From positions 50,543-114,542 of the forward strand of contig NZ_JAUSUD010000015.1 of assembly GCF_030813355.1 (NCBI RefSeq): 64,000 nucleotides of DNA, in the 5' to 3' direction. The translations under genes and the position numbers were made by a program. The first letter of the stretch is position 1; each line of letters opens with the position of its first letter. Source of the stretch: Metabacillus malikii (GTDB lineage: Bacteria; Bacillota; Bacilli; Bacillales; Bacillaceae). The notes under the pieces were generated by a model. It was given only the letters and a program-made list of their open reading frames with translations, made no database searches and was not told the DNA's origin. Shown one piece after another: positions 43,604 to 52,402 of this stretch.

Positions 43604-44894
43604 TAAATCCATTTTTAAGCAGCAACGTCTAAAATTTATGTTCATCAATTTATTGGCGTTTACCATTATTTTTACGATTTTCAGTGTCATTATTTTCAGC
43701 CAAGTCCAAAGTACGTTATATACAAAAACAGATGAGGAGCTCCTTAGTATGAAGGAAAAGGTGCTCGATGAGGACGAAGGCTTTGGAGAAGGTAACTTTA
43801 AACCGACACCTGGAGAGCAGAACGTACCACCGAATAATCACCCAAGACGTAATCCAAACCCAAGAATTATCGTCCTCAATTGGGATCAGAGCGGGCAAAT
43901 TATAAATGAGGCGGAAATCGGAACGGCTTATTATGAAAATTACTTTCAGGATTATGAACTCGATATAACCAATACAGATAATATCACGACAACAACGATC
44001 CACGATGCATATCATTTTCGATACATTCTTTTTAAGGATAATAATCCTAATGATGATGTAGCTTATATTCAACTCATGATAAATGTGGATGCGGAGCAAA
44101 CGATTATCGCAAACTTTGTGAAACTTGTTACGATTTGTTCGATTATTTTTATCGTACTGTCAATATCAGCTAGTATTATCTTATCAAACAAGATGATGAA
44201 ACCGATAATAGCATCGTGGAACAAGCAAACGGAATTTGTTGAAAATGCATCACATGAGCTTAGAACACCGCTGACAATTATTCAAAATAAACTAGAGATG
44301 ATGCTAACGGCACCAAACAAGCGAATTGCAGATAAATTTGAGAACATCGCGTTAAGTTTATCTGAAACTAGACGTCTTTCCAAGCTAACCTCAGACTTGC
44401 TAACATTGGCACGGGCCGATTCCGCAGAGACGGAGCTCGTGCTAAAAGAGGTGCATGTGGATTCATTTATCGAAACAGTTTGTGCTCCTTATAAAGAAAT
44501 TGCTGATTCTCAGAATAAGCAGTTTTGGCTAAATGTAAAGAGCCAGGTAACGATTAGAGCTGATGAAAGTCGCTTACATCAACTATTCGTCATCCTGCTA
44601 GACAATGCCTTAAAATATACAAGAGAGAATGATAGCATTGGTGTAAAAGCATATACTGAGGATCAGAAAATAGTTTTCGAAATATCAGATACAGGTATCG
44701 GTATAAAGAATGAAAATATGAAATATATTTTTGATCGCTTCTATAGAGAAGATAAAGCTCGTTCAAGAGAAACTGGGGGAATGGGCTTAGGCTTATCAAT
44801 CGCTCATTGGATTGTTACGAAGCACAAAGGAACGATTAAAGTGATGAAAAATCAGCATCAAGGGACAACCTTTATTGTGAAACTACCAAAATAA
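43596..44894 (+). CDS. Sensor histidine kinase of the VTC locus
   Basis: A 432-aa kinase with two spans (about 14-36 and 172-196) around an extracytoplasmic domain of about 135 residues rich in Pro, Asn and Asp. The H-box is FVENASHELRTPLTIIQ, the N-box LFVILLDNALKYTREN, and the G-boxes DTGIGIKNENM and GGMGLGLSIAH. The ATG at 43596 overlaps the regulator gene by 8 nt. Signal unknown; the extracytoplasmic domain could sense a wall-associated polymer or ion. Confidence 0.87.
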   Translation: MFNKSIFKQQRLKFMFINLLAFTIIFTIFSVIIFSQVQSTLYTKTDEELLSMKEKVLDEDEGFGEGNFKPTPGEQNVPPNNHPRRNPNPRIIVLNWDQSGQIINEAEIGTAYYENYFQDYELDITNTDNITTTTIHDAYHFRYILFKDNNPNDDVAYIQLMINVDAEQTIIANFVKLVTICSIIFIVLSISASIILSNKMMKPIIASWNKQTEFVENASHELRTPLTIIQNKLEMMLTAPNKRIADKFENIALSLSETRRLSKLTSDLLTLARADSAETELVLKEVHVDSFIETVCAPYKEIADSQNKQFWLNVKSQVTIRADESRLHQLFVILLDNALKYTRENDSIGVKAYTEDQKIVFEISDTGIGIKNENMKYIFDRFYREDKARSRETGGMGLGLSIAHWIVTKHKGTIKVMKNQHQGTTFIVKLPK

Positions 44895-44911
44895 CTAATA
44901 TTATGAAAGAT

Positions 44912-44946
44912 AGACGTGAATTGCGAGCCGATTCACGTCTTTTTTA
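44912..44946 (+). terminator. Terminator after the two-component genes
   Basis: AGACGTGAAT pairs with ATTCACGTCT, followed by TTTTTT. Confidence 0.9.
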
Positions 44947-45018
44947 TGTTATCTTATCTTACTTTTATAAGAGGGCTTATCATCCACCTTTTTAATCCTA
45001 AAAAACTTTAAAATCATT

Positions 45019-45052
45019 TTAAGGTTTGTTTAAGGTTCATCCATAATAATGT
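45019..45052 (+). promoter_or_regulatory. TTAAGGTT repeats and -10 element before the VTC gene
   Basis: TTAAGGTT at 45019-45026 and 45030-45037 (11 bp apart), then TAATAATG. Repeat pair, 11-bp period, distance to TAATAATG and the -10 element are the same as in the minus-strand promoter of the DUF4353 gene. A -35 hexamer is replaced by the second repeat, typical of response-regulator-activated promoters. Confidence 0.72.
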
Positions 45053-45090
45053 GATGCATAGCAACAATTACAAAGAGGAGAATGATGAAT

Positions 45091-45789
45091 ATGAAAGGCA
45101 TGCGTCTGAATGGTGTGATGGGGCGAACAGAGTTAAAGCATGAAATTTCGAAGATGGACTGTTATCTATTAAGGAATAAACTAAAATACTATATGAAAAT
45201 TGATCCACATGCCAAAAACGATGGAAAGTATTTAATTCGCAGTGTTTATTACGATAACTTTGATAATAAAGTACTGACTGAGAAAAAAGAAGGTTTTTAC
45301 CAACGTGATAAATTCAGGGTAAGGCTGTACGACTACAATATGGAGTTTCTTAATTTAGAGAAAAAGAGCAAGCGAAACAATTTAACGTATAAACAAAAGT
45401 GCCGTATAAAAAGAGAAGAATACGAAAAGATGCGGTGTGGAGACCTTGCTTGGATGGAGGATGATTCACGTTCGCTTATCCAAGACTTATATAGACAAAT
45501 GAACTTGTTTCAAATAAAGCCGATTACTGTCGTAGATTACGAGAGAGAAGTATTCATATATGATGAAGGCAATGTCCGCGTCACCTTTGATAGTAACATT
45601 CGGACAAGCTTCCGTAACAATGATTTACTGAATCCGGACTTAGCTATGGTTGAAACAAATCCTGACATCGTCATCCTTGAAGTGAAATATGACGAGTTTT
45701 TACCCGATACAATAAAATATTTGCTTCAACTCGGTGATAGAAGAAAGGGCACGTACTCAAAATATCAGATTAGTAGAATGTTTGGTTAA
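45091..45789 (+). CDS. VTC-domain protein (polyphosphate polymerase-like)
   Basis: A protein of about 232 aa with the VTC/CYTH-like tunnel fold: GRTELKHEISKMDCYLLRNKL, IRSVYYDNFDNKVLTEK, KFRVRLYDY, LEKKSKRNNLTYKQKC and ILEVKYDEFLPDTIKYLL, i.e. alternating basic and acidic strands that in eukaryotic Vtc4 bind ATP and polyphosphate. Bacterial members are often next to DUF4956 membrane proteins, as here; a polyphosphate or related polymerase role is inferred. I prefer the ATG at 45091 (AGAGGAG ten bases upstream); ATG at 45082 or 45085 are alternatives. Controlled by repeats at 45019-45037. Confidence 0.85.
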   Translation: MKGMRLNGVMGRTELKHEISKMDCYLLRNKLKYYMKIDPHAKNDGKYLIRSVYYDNFDNKVLTEKKEGFYQRDKFRVRLYDYNMEFLNLEKKSKRNNLTYKQKCRIKREEYEKMRCGDLAWMEDDSRSLIQDLYRQMNLFQIKPITVVDYEREVFIYDEGNVRVTFDSNIRTSFRNNDLLNPDLAMVETNPDIVILEVKYDEFLPDTIKYLLQLGDRRKGTYSKYQISRMFG

Positions 45790-45813
45790 TATTATAATTT
45801 GGAGGTTTTAGAA

Positions 45814-46497
45814 ATGGATACATTAAATTTTAATGATGTTTTTAAATCGAGTATTTTAGAAAAAACGAGCAGCTTTTCAATCGTCGACTCTCTCATTGGG
45901 CTACTTGTTGCATTTTTAGTAGGATTCTTCATTTACTTTGTCTATAAGAGAACATTCACAGGTGTGATTTACTCTCATACTTTTAATTTATCATTAATCA
46001 TTATGTCAATGGCAACTGCGTTAATTATTATCGGAATTTCCTCGAACGTCCTATTGTCTTTAGGAATGGTCGGAGCCTTATCAATTGTCCGTTTTCGAAC
46101 ACCGATTAAAGATCCAATTGATATTGTTTATCTATTTTGGGCAATTGTTTCAGGTATCTTATGCGGGGCTGGTTTTATTATTTTAGTTATTGTTGGCTCA
46201 ATCTTAATAGGGGCAGTTTTAATGATATTCGGGAATAAAATCAAGGTAGAAAATCCTTATCTATTAGTTATTCGCTATAATCAGGCAGCAATTGAAAATT
46301 CGTTGGAACATGTCATTTCTGAAAATGTTCGCAAACATACAATTAAATCGAAGTCTGTTATGCCTGGCAATGATTATGAAATCACCTATGAAATTCGAGT
46401 GAAAGAAAAAGATATGAGCTTTATAGACAATATTTCAGATATGGAAGGGATAAAATCAGCGATTATGTTGAGCTATGATGGCAACTTTACTGCCTAA
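45814..46497 (+). CDS. DUF4956 membrane protein
   Basis: A 227-aa protein with four predicted spans (SLIGLLVAFLVGFFIYFV, LSLIIMSMATALIIIGI, PIDIVYLFWAIVSGILCG, FIILVIVGSILIGAVLMI) and the hallmark LGMVGALSIVRFRTPIKDP, followed by a cytoplasmic domain of about 85 residues. It lies 24 bp after the VTC gene with GGAGG before its ATG at 45814. The VTC/DUF4956 pair recurs in many bacteria and probably forms a membrane complex, with the DUF4956 protein as channel or anchor; function is not established. Confidence 0.87.
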   Translation: MDTLNFNDVFKSSILEKTSSFSIVDSLIGLLVAFLVGFFIYFVYKRTFTGVIYSHTFNLSLIIMSMATALIIIGISSNVLLSLGMVGALSIVRFRTPIKDPIDIVYLFWAIVSGILCGAGFIILVIVGSILIGAVLMIFGNKIKVENPYLLVIRYNQAAIENSLEHVISENVRKHTIKSKSVMPGNDYEITYEIRVKEKDMSFIDNISDMEGIKSAIMLSYDGNFTA

Positions 46498-46681
46498 CAC
46501 TTAGACCAGCATTAATTTTTAAAGTCTAAGTTGAGCGGTCTGTAGACTAAGAAATCTCAGCAGGTGTGTTTTTTCTTTCTGCATATTCAAAAGTGAACTT
46601 TTTCAACAGCTTATTGGAAAATATGAAAAAAACACTTAGAGTTACGTATTTAACAATGTATGATAAGAAATGGGGTGTTTC

Positions 46682-46957
46682 ATGAAGATGAAGAAACTAT
46701 TTCTTATCAGCATTTTATTAGTTTTGTTATTCGCCTGTGGAAACAGTAGCATAGATGAAGCCAATGCGAATGACATTGCTTTGAAGTATGTGCAAGAAGG
46801 CAGTAATGATAGCTGGTATGTTAGTCAGACTAAGAGTAAAGGTGACAATTGGTTAATCCATACTAAAATACTAGGTAATAATTGTATAGAGAAATATATT
46901 TACATTCATAAAAAGTCCGGGAGCATTAGCGATGTTAGAGGTGGAAATGAATGTTAA
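46682..46957 (+). CDS. Small lipoprotein of unknown function
   Basis: A 91-aa lipoprotein: KKLFLISILLVLLFACGN with lipobox Cys, then a globular part of about 70 residues with NDSWYVSQTKSKGDNWLIHT and a C-terminal Cys. It resembles small PepSY-like or inhibitor-type lipoproteins but I cannot name a family. The ATG at 46682 follows GGGGTG. Stand-alone. Confidence 0.68.
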   Translation: MKMKKLFLISILLVLLFACGNSSIDEANANDIALKYVQEGSNDSWYVSQTKSKGDNWLIHTKILGNNCIEKYIYIHKKSGSISDVRGGNEC

Positions 46958-47245
46958 CACGATTAATAAAGGTTGGACATTGTTGTAGACGCTTTAACAC
47001 ACATAAACCGCGAAAAATCAATCTAAAGCGGCAACAATGTAGAAAGCAATAATTTTAAATGGATCCAGCCTAATATTATGTCGTTAATCTAATAAATATA
47101 TGATAAGGAAAGTTCAAACTATACTCGCCTTTGCATAAAATATATAATTAAGATAAGGAAACGATGACTTATATAAATATACCTTAATCTTTACTATGCT
47201 CATCGTTAGTTTAGGATTAATGATATAAAATTGAAGGTGAAGGTT
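46958..47245. other. Non-coding gap
   Basis: A 288-bp AT-rich gap without recognisable gene, hairpin or repeat; it should contain the promoter of the kinase-like gene. Confidence 0.3.
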
Positions 47246-47941
47246 ATGTTTAAGCATTCGGTAATTGTTGAAAAACTATTATCTAATATTAAAGTGATTT
47301 CAAATCCAAATAATAAACCGGTTACAATCCTTGGGGGATCCGAGGAATTGAGATGCATTGGTGTTGGGACGGATGCGGCTGTTTTTCAATATGTTAACGA
47401 GCCGGAATATGCATATAAATTGTTTGCTGAGGATAAAAAATGGAAAATTCCATTAGAAGCGAAAGTGTATGAAGAGCTAAAAGGGTCGCCGTTTTTTTCT
47501 ATATGCTATCTTGCGACTGACAGCTATTTAGTATTAAGCTATGAATCTGGTAAAACTCTTTACGACTGTATCTTAGATGGGACTCCTATTCCTGCTCAAG
47601 TGATTGACGATGTTGAAGCAGCGATTAGCTATGCAAGAGAGCGAAATTTAAACCCTCGTGATATACACTTGAAGAATATTTTCCTTGAAAATGGCAGAGC
47701 AAAACTTATCGATGTATCGGAATATGTTAATGAAGGTAATGATTACCGTTGGGAGCATTTAAAGAAAGCCTATGATGAATTTTATGAGCTGATTAAAGGG
47801 AAGCAAGTTCCACAAATGATGCTGGATTGGATACAGAGTGAATACAATGAAAGACAGTATGATTCGATGGATCAATTTATCGGGGATCTTCATTCTCTTA
47901 AAGTACTATTAAAACCGCAATTGAATGTGCAGTCTACTTAA
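47246..47941 (+). CDS. Protein kinase-like protein (YrzF type)
   Basis: A 231-aa protein with a compact kinase fold: a glycine-containing loop (CIGVGTDAAVFQY), the lysine in YAYKLFAEDK, catalytic loop NPRDIHLKNIFLENG and a metal-binding DVS in place of DFG (KLIDVSEYV). This matches the Bacillus YrzF-type kinase-like proteins, related to RIO/Hanks kinases. Activity is uncertain. The ATG at 47246 (AAGGTGA upstream) is preferred over the TTG at 47231. Confidence 0.8.
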   Translation: MFKHSVIVEKLLSNIKVISNPNNKPVTILGGSEELRCIGVGTDAAVFQYVNEPEYAYKLFAEDKKWKIPLEAKVYEELKGSPFFSICYLATDSYLVLSYESGKTLYDCILDGTPIPAQVIDDVEAAISYARERNLNPRDIHLKNIFLENGRAKLIDVSEYVNEGNDYRWEHLKKAYDEFYELIKGKQVPQMMLDWIQSEYNERQYDSMDQFIGDLHSLKVLLKPQLNVQST

Positions 47942-48023
47942 TGTATTTCAATTTTTAGAGAGAATCAATCAAGATGACAGAGGAACTTATAACTCTGTTC
48001 AACTCCGTCACCAATATCTTCAA

Positions 48024-48194
48024 TTAAGTTAATTTTTGAGGATCTTTTACTTTTATTGATACAACTTCACCGCAATCCAAGCACAATGTATATACCTTTT
48101 CAGTTCCGATTGCCAGTTTTTTATTCAATGGACGTAAATTGATGTAATCCGTTGCTTGAACGAAAGCAGTTCCATCACAGCTTTGACATTTCAT
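48024..48194 (-). CDS. Small zinc-ribbon protein
   Basis: A 56-aa gene read from the sequence: it begins MKCQSCDGTAFVQATDY and ends VKDPQKLT. Two CxxC pairs (CQSC and CLDC) about 33 residues apart form a zinc ribbon. Bacillus genomes carry similar proteins, often mislabelled as TFIIIB-like. The ATG (48194) is preceded by GGAGGG. Function unknown. Confidence 0.82.
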   Translation of the reverse strand: MKCQSCDGTAFVQATDYINLRPLNKKLAIGTEKVYTLCLDCGEVVSIKVKDPQKLT

Positions 48195-48568
48195 AAAATA
48201 TCCCTCCGCATACTATTTTTATGTAATACGATTATTCTACTTGAATAGTTTCACGCTCTCTTATTGTTTATTAGCCTAGATTGAGTGATTAAATAGAAAC
48301 AGTTCAAGTATAGACAATGAAGATTATATGGTGAATAATACGAGTGAGTAGTTTCTAAAAATACACACATGTGGAAATATAACAGGACCACTAACCTCTT
48401 TAAGCATCCAATCAAACAAAAAAGCAATTTGATAGGACATAAAACGTAGGTTTTTTTAGGCAGTAGGGAATTGTATAAAACTTGTTGTGGTAGGAGAGAG
48501 TGAGAAGAGACTATTTGCGTACTTTGTCATAAAGTTAATCAAAATTATATAAAAGGGAGTTATATCAT
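48195..48568. other. Non-coding gap
   Basis: A 374-bp AT-rich gap between divergent genes. TATATAAAAGGGAG directly precedes the next gene. No other gene or structure was recognised. Confidence 0.3.
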
Positions 48569-48769
48569 ATGACGGAACATCAATCATCCGAAACACCGAA
48601 AAAGAAAATTAGCCTACAAGAAGCGATAAAACAGCAACTCGAAAACAAAAAGAAACAGAATCAAAACAATTCTGTTAAAGGAAAAAAGAACGCTGACCAC
48701 TCAACTAAAAAAATGACAAGTCAACAAGCAAAGAAAACAAGCAATACACGCAGAAAAATGGGTGTCTAA
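48569..48769 (+). CDS. Small highly basic protein
   Basis: A 66-aa Lys/Gln/Asn-rich protein (SLQEAIKQQLENKKKQ) of low complexity, probably unstructured and possibly nucleic-acid binding. AAAGGGAG lies upstream of the ATG. Its stop overlaps the start of ywbE by one base (TAATG), so the two are translationally coupled. Homologues are expected in Bacillaceae but I do not recognise a named family. Confidence 0.65.
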   Translation: MTEHQSSETPKKKISLQEAIKQQLENKKKQNQNNSVKGKKNADHSTKKMTSQQAKKTSNTRRKMGV

Positions 48770-48961
48770 TGACCGGTCAAAGTAGAAAATCAGTAGTACC
48801 AGGTATTACTGTTGATATTGTCTTAAAAAAAAGACCAAAGAACCGGAAAGCTTACTCGTGGCATTGTGAAGGATGTACTAACGAAATCTGAAAGTCATCC
48901 TCATGGTATAAAGGTGAGACTTACGGATGGACAGATTGGTCGAGTGAAAGAAATTTATTAA
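48769..48961 (+). pseudogene. ywbE: YwbE-family protein, frameshifted
   Basis: The first frame gives MTGQSRKSVVPGITVDIVLKK and then loses the family sequence; moving the frame by one base restores DQRTGKLTRGIVKDVLTKS and HPHGIKVRLTDGQIGRVKEI, a complete YwbE protein of about 63 aa. The break falls in a run of eight A residues (48825-48832) where seven are needed. Either a one-base insertion, slippage-dependent translation, or a homopolymer sequencing error. YwbE is a small KOW-like protein of unknown function. Confidence 0.87.
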
Positions 48962-48995
48962 GATTGAAAACAAATGTTGTTTACAGTAAGTCTTA

Positions 48996-49022
48996 TCGAG
49001 GGTGACAAATCGTCACCCTCGA
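48996..49022. terminator. Hairpin between convergent genes
   Basis: TCGAGGGTGAC and GTCACCCTCGA form a perfect 11-bp stem with an AAATC loop between ywbE and the decayed yxeA-like gene. The T-tract is weak; likely a bidirectional terminator. Confidence 0.75.
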
Positions 49023-49023
49023 C

Positions 49024-49370
49024 TTAATTTAATTGATTGTAAAGATCATTTGCAACTTCTGATTTAGACACCTCTGACCACCTGCCATCATAGCTTCCTT
49101 CAGCATATATCTTTAAGTAAGCATCTGGACGTAGTTTACGGTCAACGTTTTAAATAATTATTTGTTCGTTACCGTATTCATCATATCCGTTGAAAGTGTA
49201 AAGAAAGTGATTATTCCAAATCTTTTCATAAGTGTCAGTCGTCTTAACTTAATGAAGCTTGTCAGTTTTAAATACCCAATCGGTAAGTGGTTTGATATCT
49301 GTAGTAGTATTTTGAATGACAAGAAAAGACCTAACAAGTATGACTGCAACAATAAATAATCCAGAAATGC
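49024..49370 (-). pseudogene. YxeA-like (DUF1093) protein, two internal stops
   Basis: One minus-strand frame reads GLFIVAVILVRSFLV, then DWVFKTDKLH, stop, VKTTDTYEKIWNNHFLYTFNG, YDEYGNEQIII, stop, NVDRKLRPDAYLKIYAEGS and WSEVSKSEVANDLYNQLN. This is the YxeA pattern (membrane anchor, gYDe-G, LR-gAYLK, W-EV) broken by two TAA codons, with the start region also lost. The gene is clearly decayed. Confidence 0.78.
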
Positions 49371-49618
49371 ATTAAAGCTTATTTATTATATTGAATTTAT
49401 GAATGACTTTTAGTGTGTTGGATAGTGGAGCTTTACATAACATGTAATCCCATTTTTACACCACCTTTAAATATGCAAGGAATGTAGTGTATAATGGACA
49501 AATAGTTCGGTGTTTTTTGGGAATTAATTAGTATAAAAGAACTGTATTGAACGACATAATATGACAAATGTTATCGATTGAAGCAAATTATAGAACCACA
49601 TAATTAGAAGGTGATCGT

Positions 49619-51118
49619 TTGAAATTATTATTTTACTGCATGTTGTACTTAGTGCCAGCTTGTATTTTTGTTTATATGGCTGGTATGGTATTAAGCCGTA
49701 ACCGTACTAGTGCTAAACATATAACATGTAGTTTGTTATTTGTATTCACATCTATGTGGTTTTTCGGTGTGTTTATTTCAGTTTTAATATATCCGAAATT
49801 TTTTAATGAAATCTCACTTTATTGGGTAAATGGAAGTATCACCATATCAGGCATATTATCATTGCATCTTTGGTTTATGAATGCAAACTTATATAGTAAG
49901 AAAAATGGGAAATATCTTACGTTGCTGTTTATACCTGGCATTGCAATGCTTTTAACATTACCAATTGACTCTTGGATGTTAAAAGAAGGAACTGCAGAAA
50001 TGTCTTATATTCCTGGTCCAGGTTTATATTTATTGTGGCTCGTAGATTTTTCTTATATAGCTATTATATTTTTCATAATGACTATTGAAGTAAAGAAGAA
50101 GAATCAGGCAGCTAAATTATGGTTTAAAGGAATTTTGTTTTACTTTTTATGGACAATCATTACATTGACAGCTGCAATATTATTACAAAATACAGTTATG
50201 TATTTCTTTTACTTTCTTATTCCACATGGCACCTTCTTTTGGGCATTCGCGATTTTTCGCAGTATGTCACGTTATGATTATTTATCCTCATATGAGACAC
50301 GCTATCATATTTTATTTGAACGTTCTCCTCTAGGGATTCTTATTATGGATGAGGAGGGTATTGTCTTAGAAGCTAGTCCTCAAATTGCCATGTATTTAGG
50401 GGTGAATAAGCAGGAATTGATTAATGAGTCAATTGTCTCGTTCCTAGGAGGTATAGATAAACAAGCCTTTTATATGGAATTTAATAAAATTTTTACAGAG
50501 AAAACAAAAGTAGAAAATTTCGAACTATCGTTTATCAATAAGAACAAAGAAAGAAAAACGTTATTAATCGATTCTGACTATATCATTGTCGAAGGTAAAA
50601 CGCTTCAGTTCGTTATGATAAAAGATATTACAGAGGCAAAAACGAAAGAAGAAAGGGTCCGTTATTTAGCATATCATGATTTATTAACAGGCTTGTCTAA
50701 CAGGGCTGCATTTGAAAAGCGAATTAATGAACTGTTAATGGAAGAGGAAACGTTTTATTTACTGTTGCTTGATTTAAATAAATTAAAGCAAATTAATGAT
50801 ACTTACGGTCATCAGGCAGGAGACCATGCCATTCAGAAGATTGCAATGATTTTACAAGAGGTAGCAGGTAATTCACACCATGCAGCAAGGTTGGGTGGCG
50901 ATGAGTTTGTCATGTTGGTGTCAGGAGAAGAAGTAGAATCAATTCTCTCAAACTTTCAGAAAAAACTGGAAACACCATTCGTGCTGCCACATCAACAAAA
51001 AATTCAATTGTCTGCAAGTGTAGGTGTGAGCTGCTAACCTACTGATGGTAAGACAATGGACCAATTATATAGTGTTGCGGATAAGCGGATGTATCTTGAT
51101 AAAGAGTCATCTAAATAA
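49619..51118 (+). pseudogene. Membrane PAS-GGDEF diguanylate cyclase with premature stop
   Basis: Seven N-terminal spans (residues 1-210) resemble the 7TM histidine-kinase-type sensor module. A PAS domain follows (about 225-340: LFERSPLGILIMDEEGIVLEAS), then GGDEF (YHDLLTGLSNRAAF, RLGGDEFVM). The frame stops at 51035 within SASVGVSC, but the same frame continues PTDGKTMDQLYSVADKRMYLDK to a stop at 51116, the missing end of GGDEF. A TAC or TAT codon for the conserved Tyr has become TAA. The catalytic motif is intact, yet loss of the last 27 residues probably inactivates the domain. TTG start with AAGGTGAT upstream. Confidence 0.87.
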
Positions 51119-51120
51119 AT

Positions 51121-51161
51121 AAACCTCCTTTTAATTTTTTCAAAGTTGAAAGGAGGTTTTT
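51121..51161 (+). terminator. Terminator after the GGDEF gene
   Basis: AACCTCCTTT pairs with AAAGGAGGTT, followed by TTTT. It follows the second stop (51118), which supports that stop as the original gene end. Confidence 0.87.
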
Positions 51162-51242
51162 AGTTTGAGATGAACATTCGCTTGTTCATGACAATTTGGA
51201 ACAATCATCAAAGCTAGTCCCTGCGTTTTCTGTAGGCCAAGA

Positions 51243-51273
51243 AAAAAAGACTGTCCGAAAAGTGGCAGTCTTT
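51243..51273 (-). terminator. Terminator of ddh
   Basis: On the minus strand AAAGACTG pairs with CAGTCTTT, followed by a run of T residues, just after the ddh stop. Confidence 0.8.
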
Positions 51274-51280
51274 AGATGAA

Positions 51281-52267
51281 TTATAGAAAATCTCTCCGTA
51301 ATTCCTCAGCAGAACGGTGTGAAAGGTATCCTAACGCAATGTCATAGACTGTTTTTGCACCATATTGCTTTTCTTGATTGAGGCGATGTGCAGCTCTTGC
51401 GTATGCAACGAGAACACTAGCTGTGAATTCAGGGTTACTATCTAATTTTAGTGAGAATTCATAAATTTGCTTATTATTATCGCCTGTTTCACCACCACGG
51501 ATAACAAATCCGCCATGTGGCGCTTTTGTATGGTCACGTTCAAGTTCTTCCATTGTAATGAAATTCACTTCGGTATCATAGTCAGCAAAATAGTTTGGCA
51601 TTGTTTTGATTTCATGTTCAATTGCAGACTTATCTGCACCTTCTTCTGCAACTACATAGCAAACGCGACGGTGCTTTTCAGCTGTTGTTAATTCGGGCTG
51701 TGAGCCACTGCGTACTTTTTCAATCGCAGCCTCAGAAGGAATTGTATATTGAACCCCATTTTTTACACCATTTACTCGTCTGACGGCATCTGAGTGTCCT
51801 TGGCTTAGGCCTTTCCCCCAGAATGTATAGTTTTCTCCATTTGGTAAAACCGCATCAGCCATTACACGGTTGATTGAGAATAAACCTGGATCCCAGCCGA
51901 CTGAAATAACAGCTGTTGTATTGTATTTTTCTGAAACTTCATTAACAGCTTGATAAAACGCAGGGATTTTTGCATGTGTATCAAAGCTGTCAACTGTATT
52001 GAACATGCTTGCGAAATATGGTGTTTGCTCAGGTAAATCTGTAGCAGAACCTCCACATAGTAAAACAACATCAATGTCATTTTTATAATCGCTCGCATTT
52101 GAAATATGTACAACTTTTACACCTTGTTCACTAATTGAAAGTGTTTCAGGCTCTCTTCGTGTGAAAATTGCCACTAATTCCATATCTGGTGATTGTTTAA
52201 TCGCCTTAACTGCGCCTTTTCCAAGGTTACCGTAACCAACGATTCCTAATCTAATTTTATTCGTCAT
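51281..52267 (-). CDS. ddh: meso-Diaminopimelate D-dehydrogenase
   Basis: A 328-aa NADPH-dependent enzyme that forms meso-diaminopimelate from tetrahydrodipicolinate in one step, for lysine and peptidoglycan synthesis. Signature segments: RLGIVGYGNLGKGAVKAI (dinucleotide loop), LLCGGSATDLPEQTPYFA, SVGWDPGLFSINR, GKGLSQGHSDAVRRVNGV and PHGGFVIRGGETG, all as in Ddh enzymes of Corynebacterium, Lysinibacillus and Ureibacillus. ATG at 52267. Single gene. Confidence 0.93.
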   Translation of the reverse strand: MTNKIRLGIVGYGNLGKGAVKAIKQSPDMELVAIFTRREPETLSISEQGVKVVHISNASDYKNDIDVVLLCGGSATDLPEQTPYFASMFNTVDSFDTHAKIPAFYQAVNEVSEKYNTTAVISVGWDPGLFSINRVMADAVLPNGENYTFWGKGLSQGHSDAVRRVNGVKNGVQYTIPSEAAIEKVRSGSQPELTTAEKHRRVCYVVAEEGADKSAIEHEIKTMPNYFADYDTEVNFITMEELERDHTKAPHGGFVIRGGETGDNNKQIYEFSLKLDSNPEFTASVLVAYARAAHRLNQEKQYGAKTVYDIALGYLSHRSAEELRRDFL

Positions 52268-52402
52268 CTGTAATGCTCCTTATTCTTATCTATTTAGATT
52301 GCTAGATTTTAGATGAATCGAGCAACCTATTAAACTTCTTCTATTAGTATAAATGATTAACGATTTAATTAAAAAGGTTATTGTTTAATTATATTTGAGT
52401 GT

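Noticed and set aside
49162..49359. 65-aa plus-strand ORF at 49162
   Set aside because: The opposite strand carries a recognisable, though broken, YxeA domain over the same bases, and the plus-strand ORF has no ribosome binding site.
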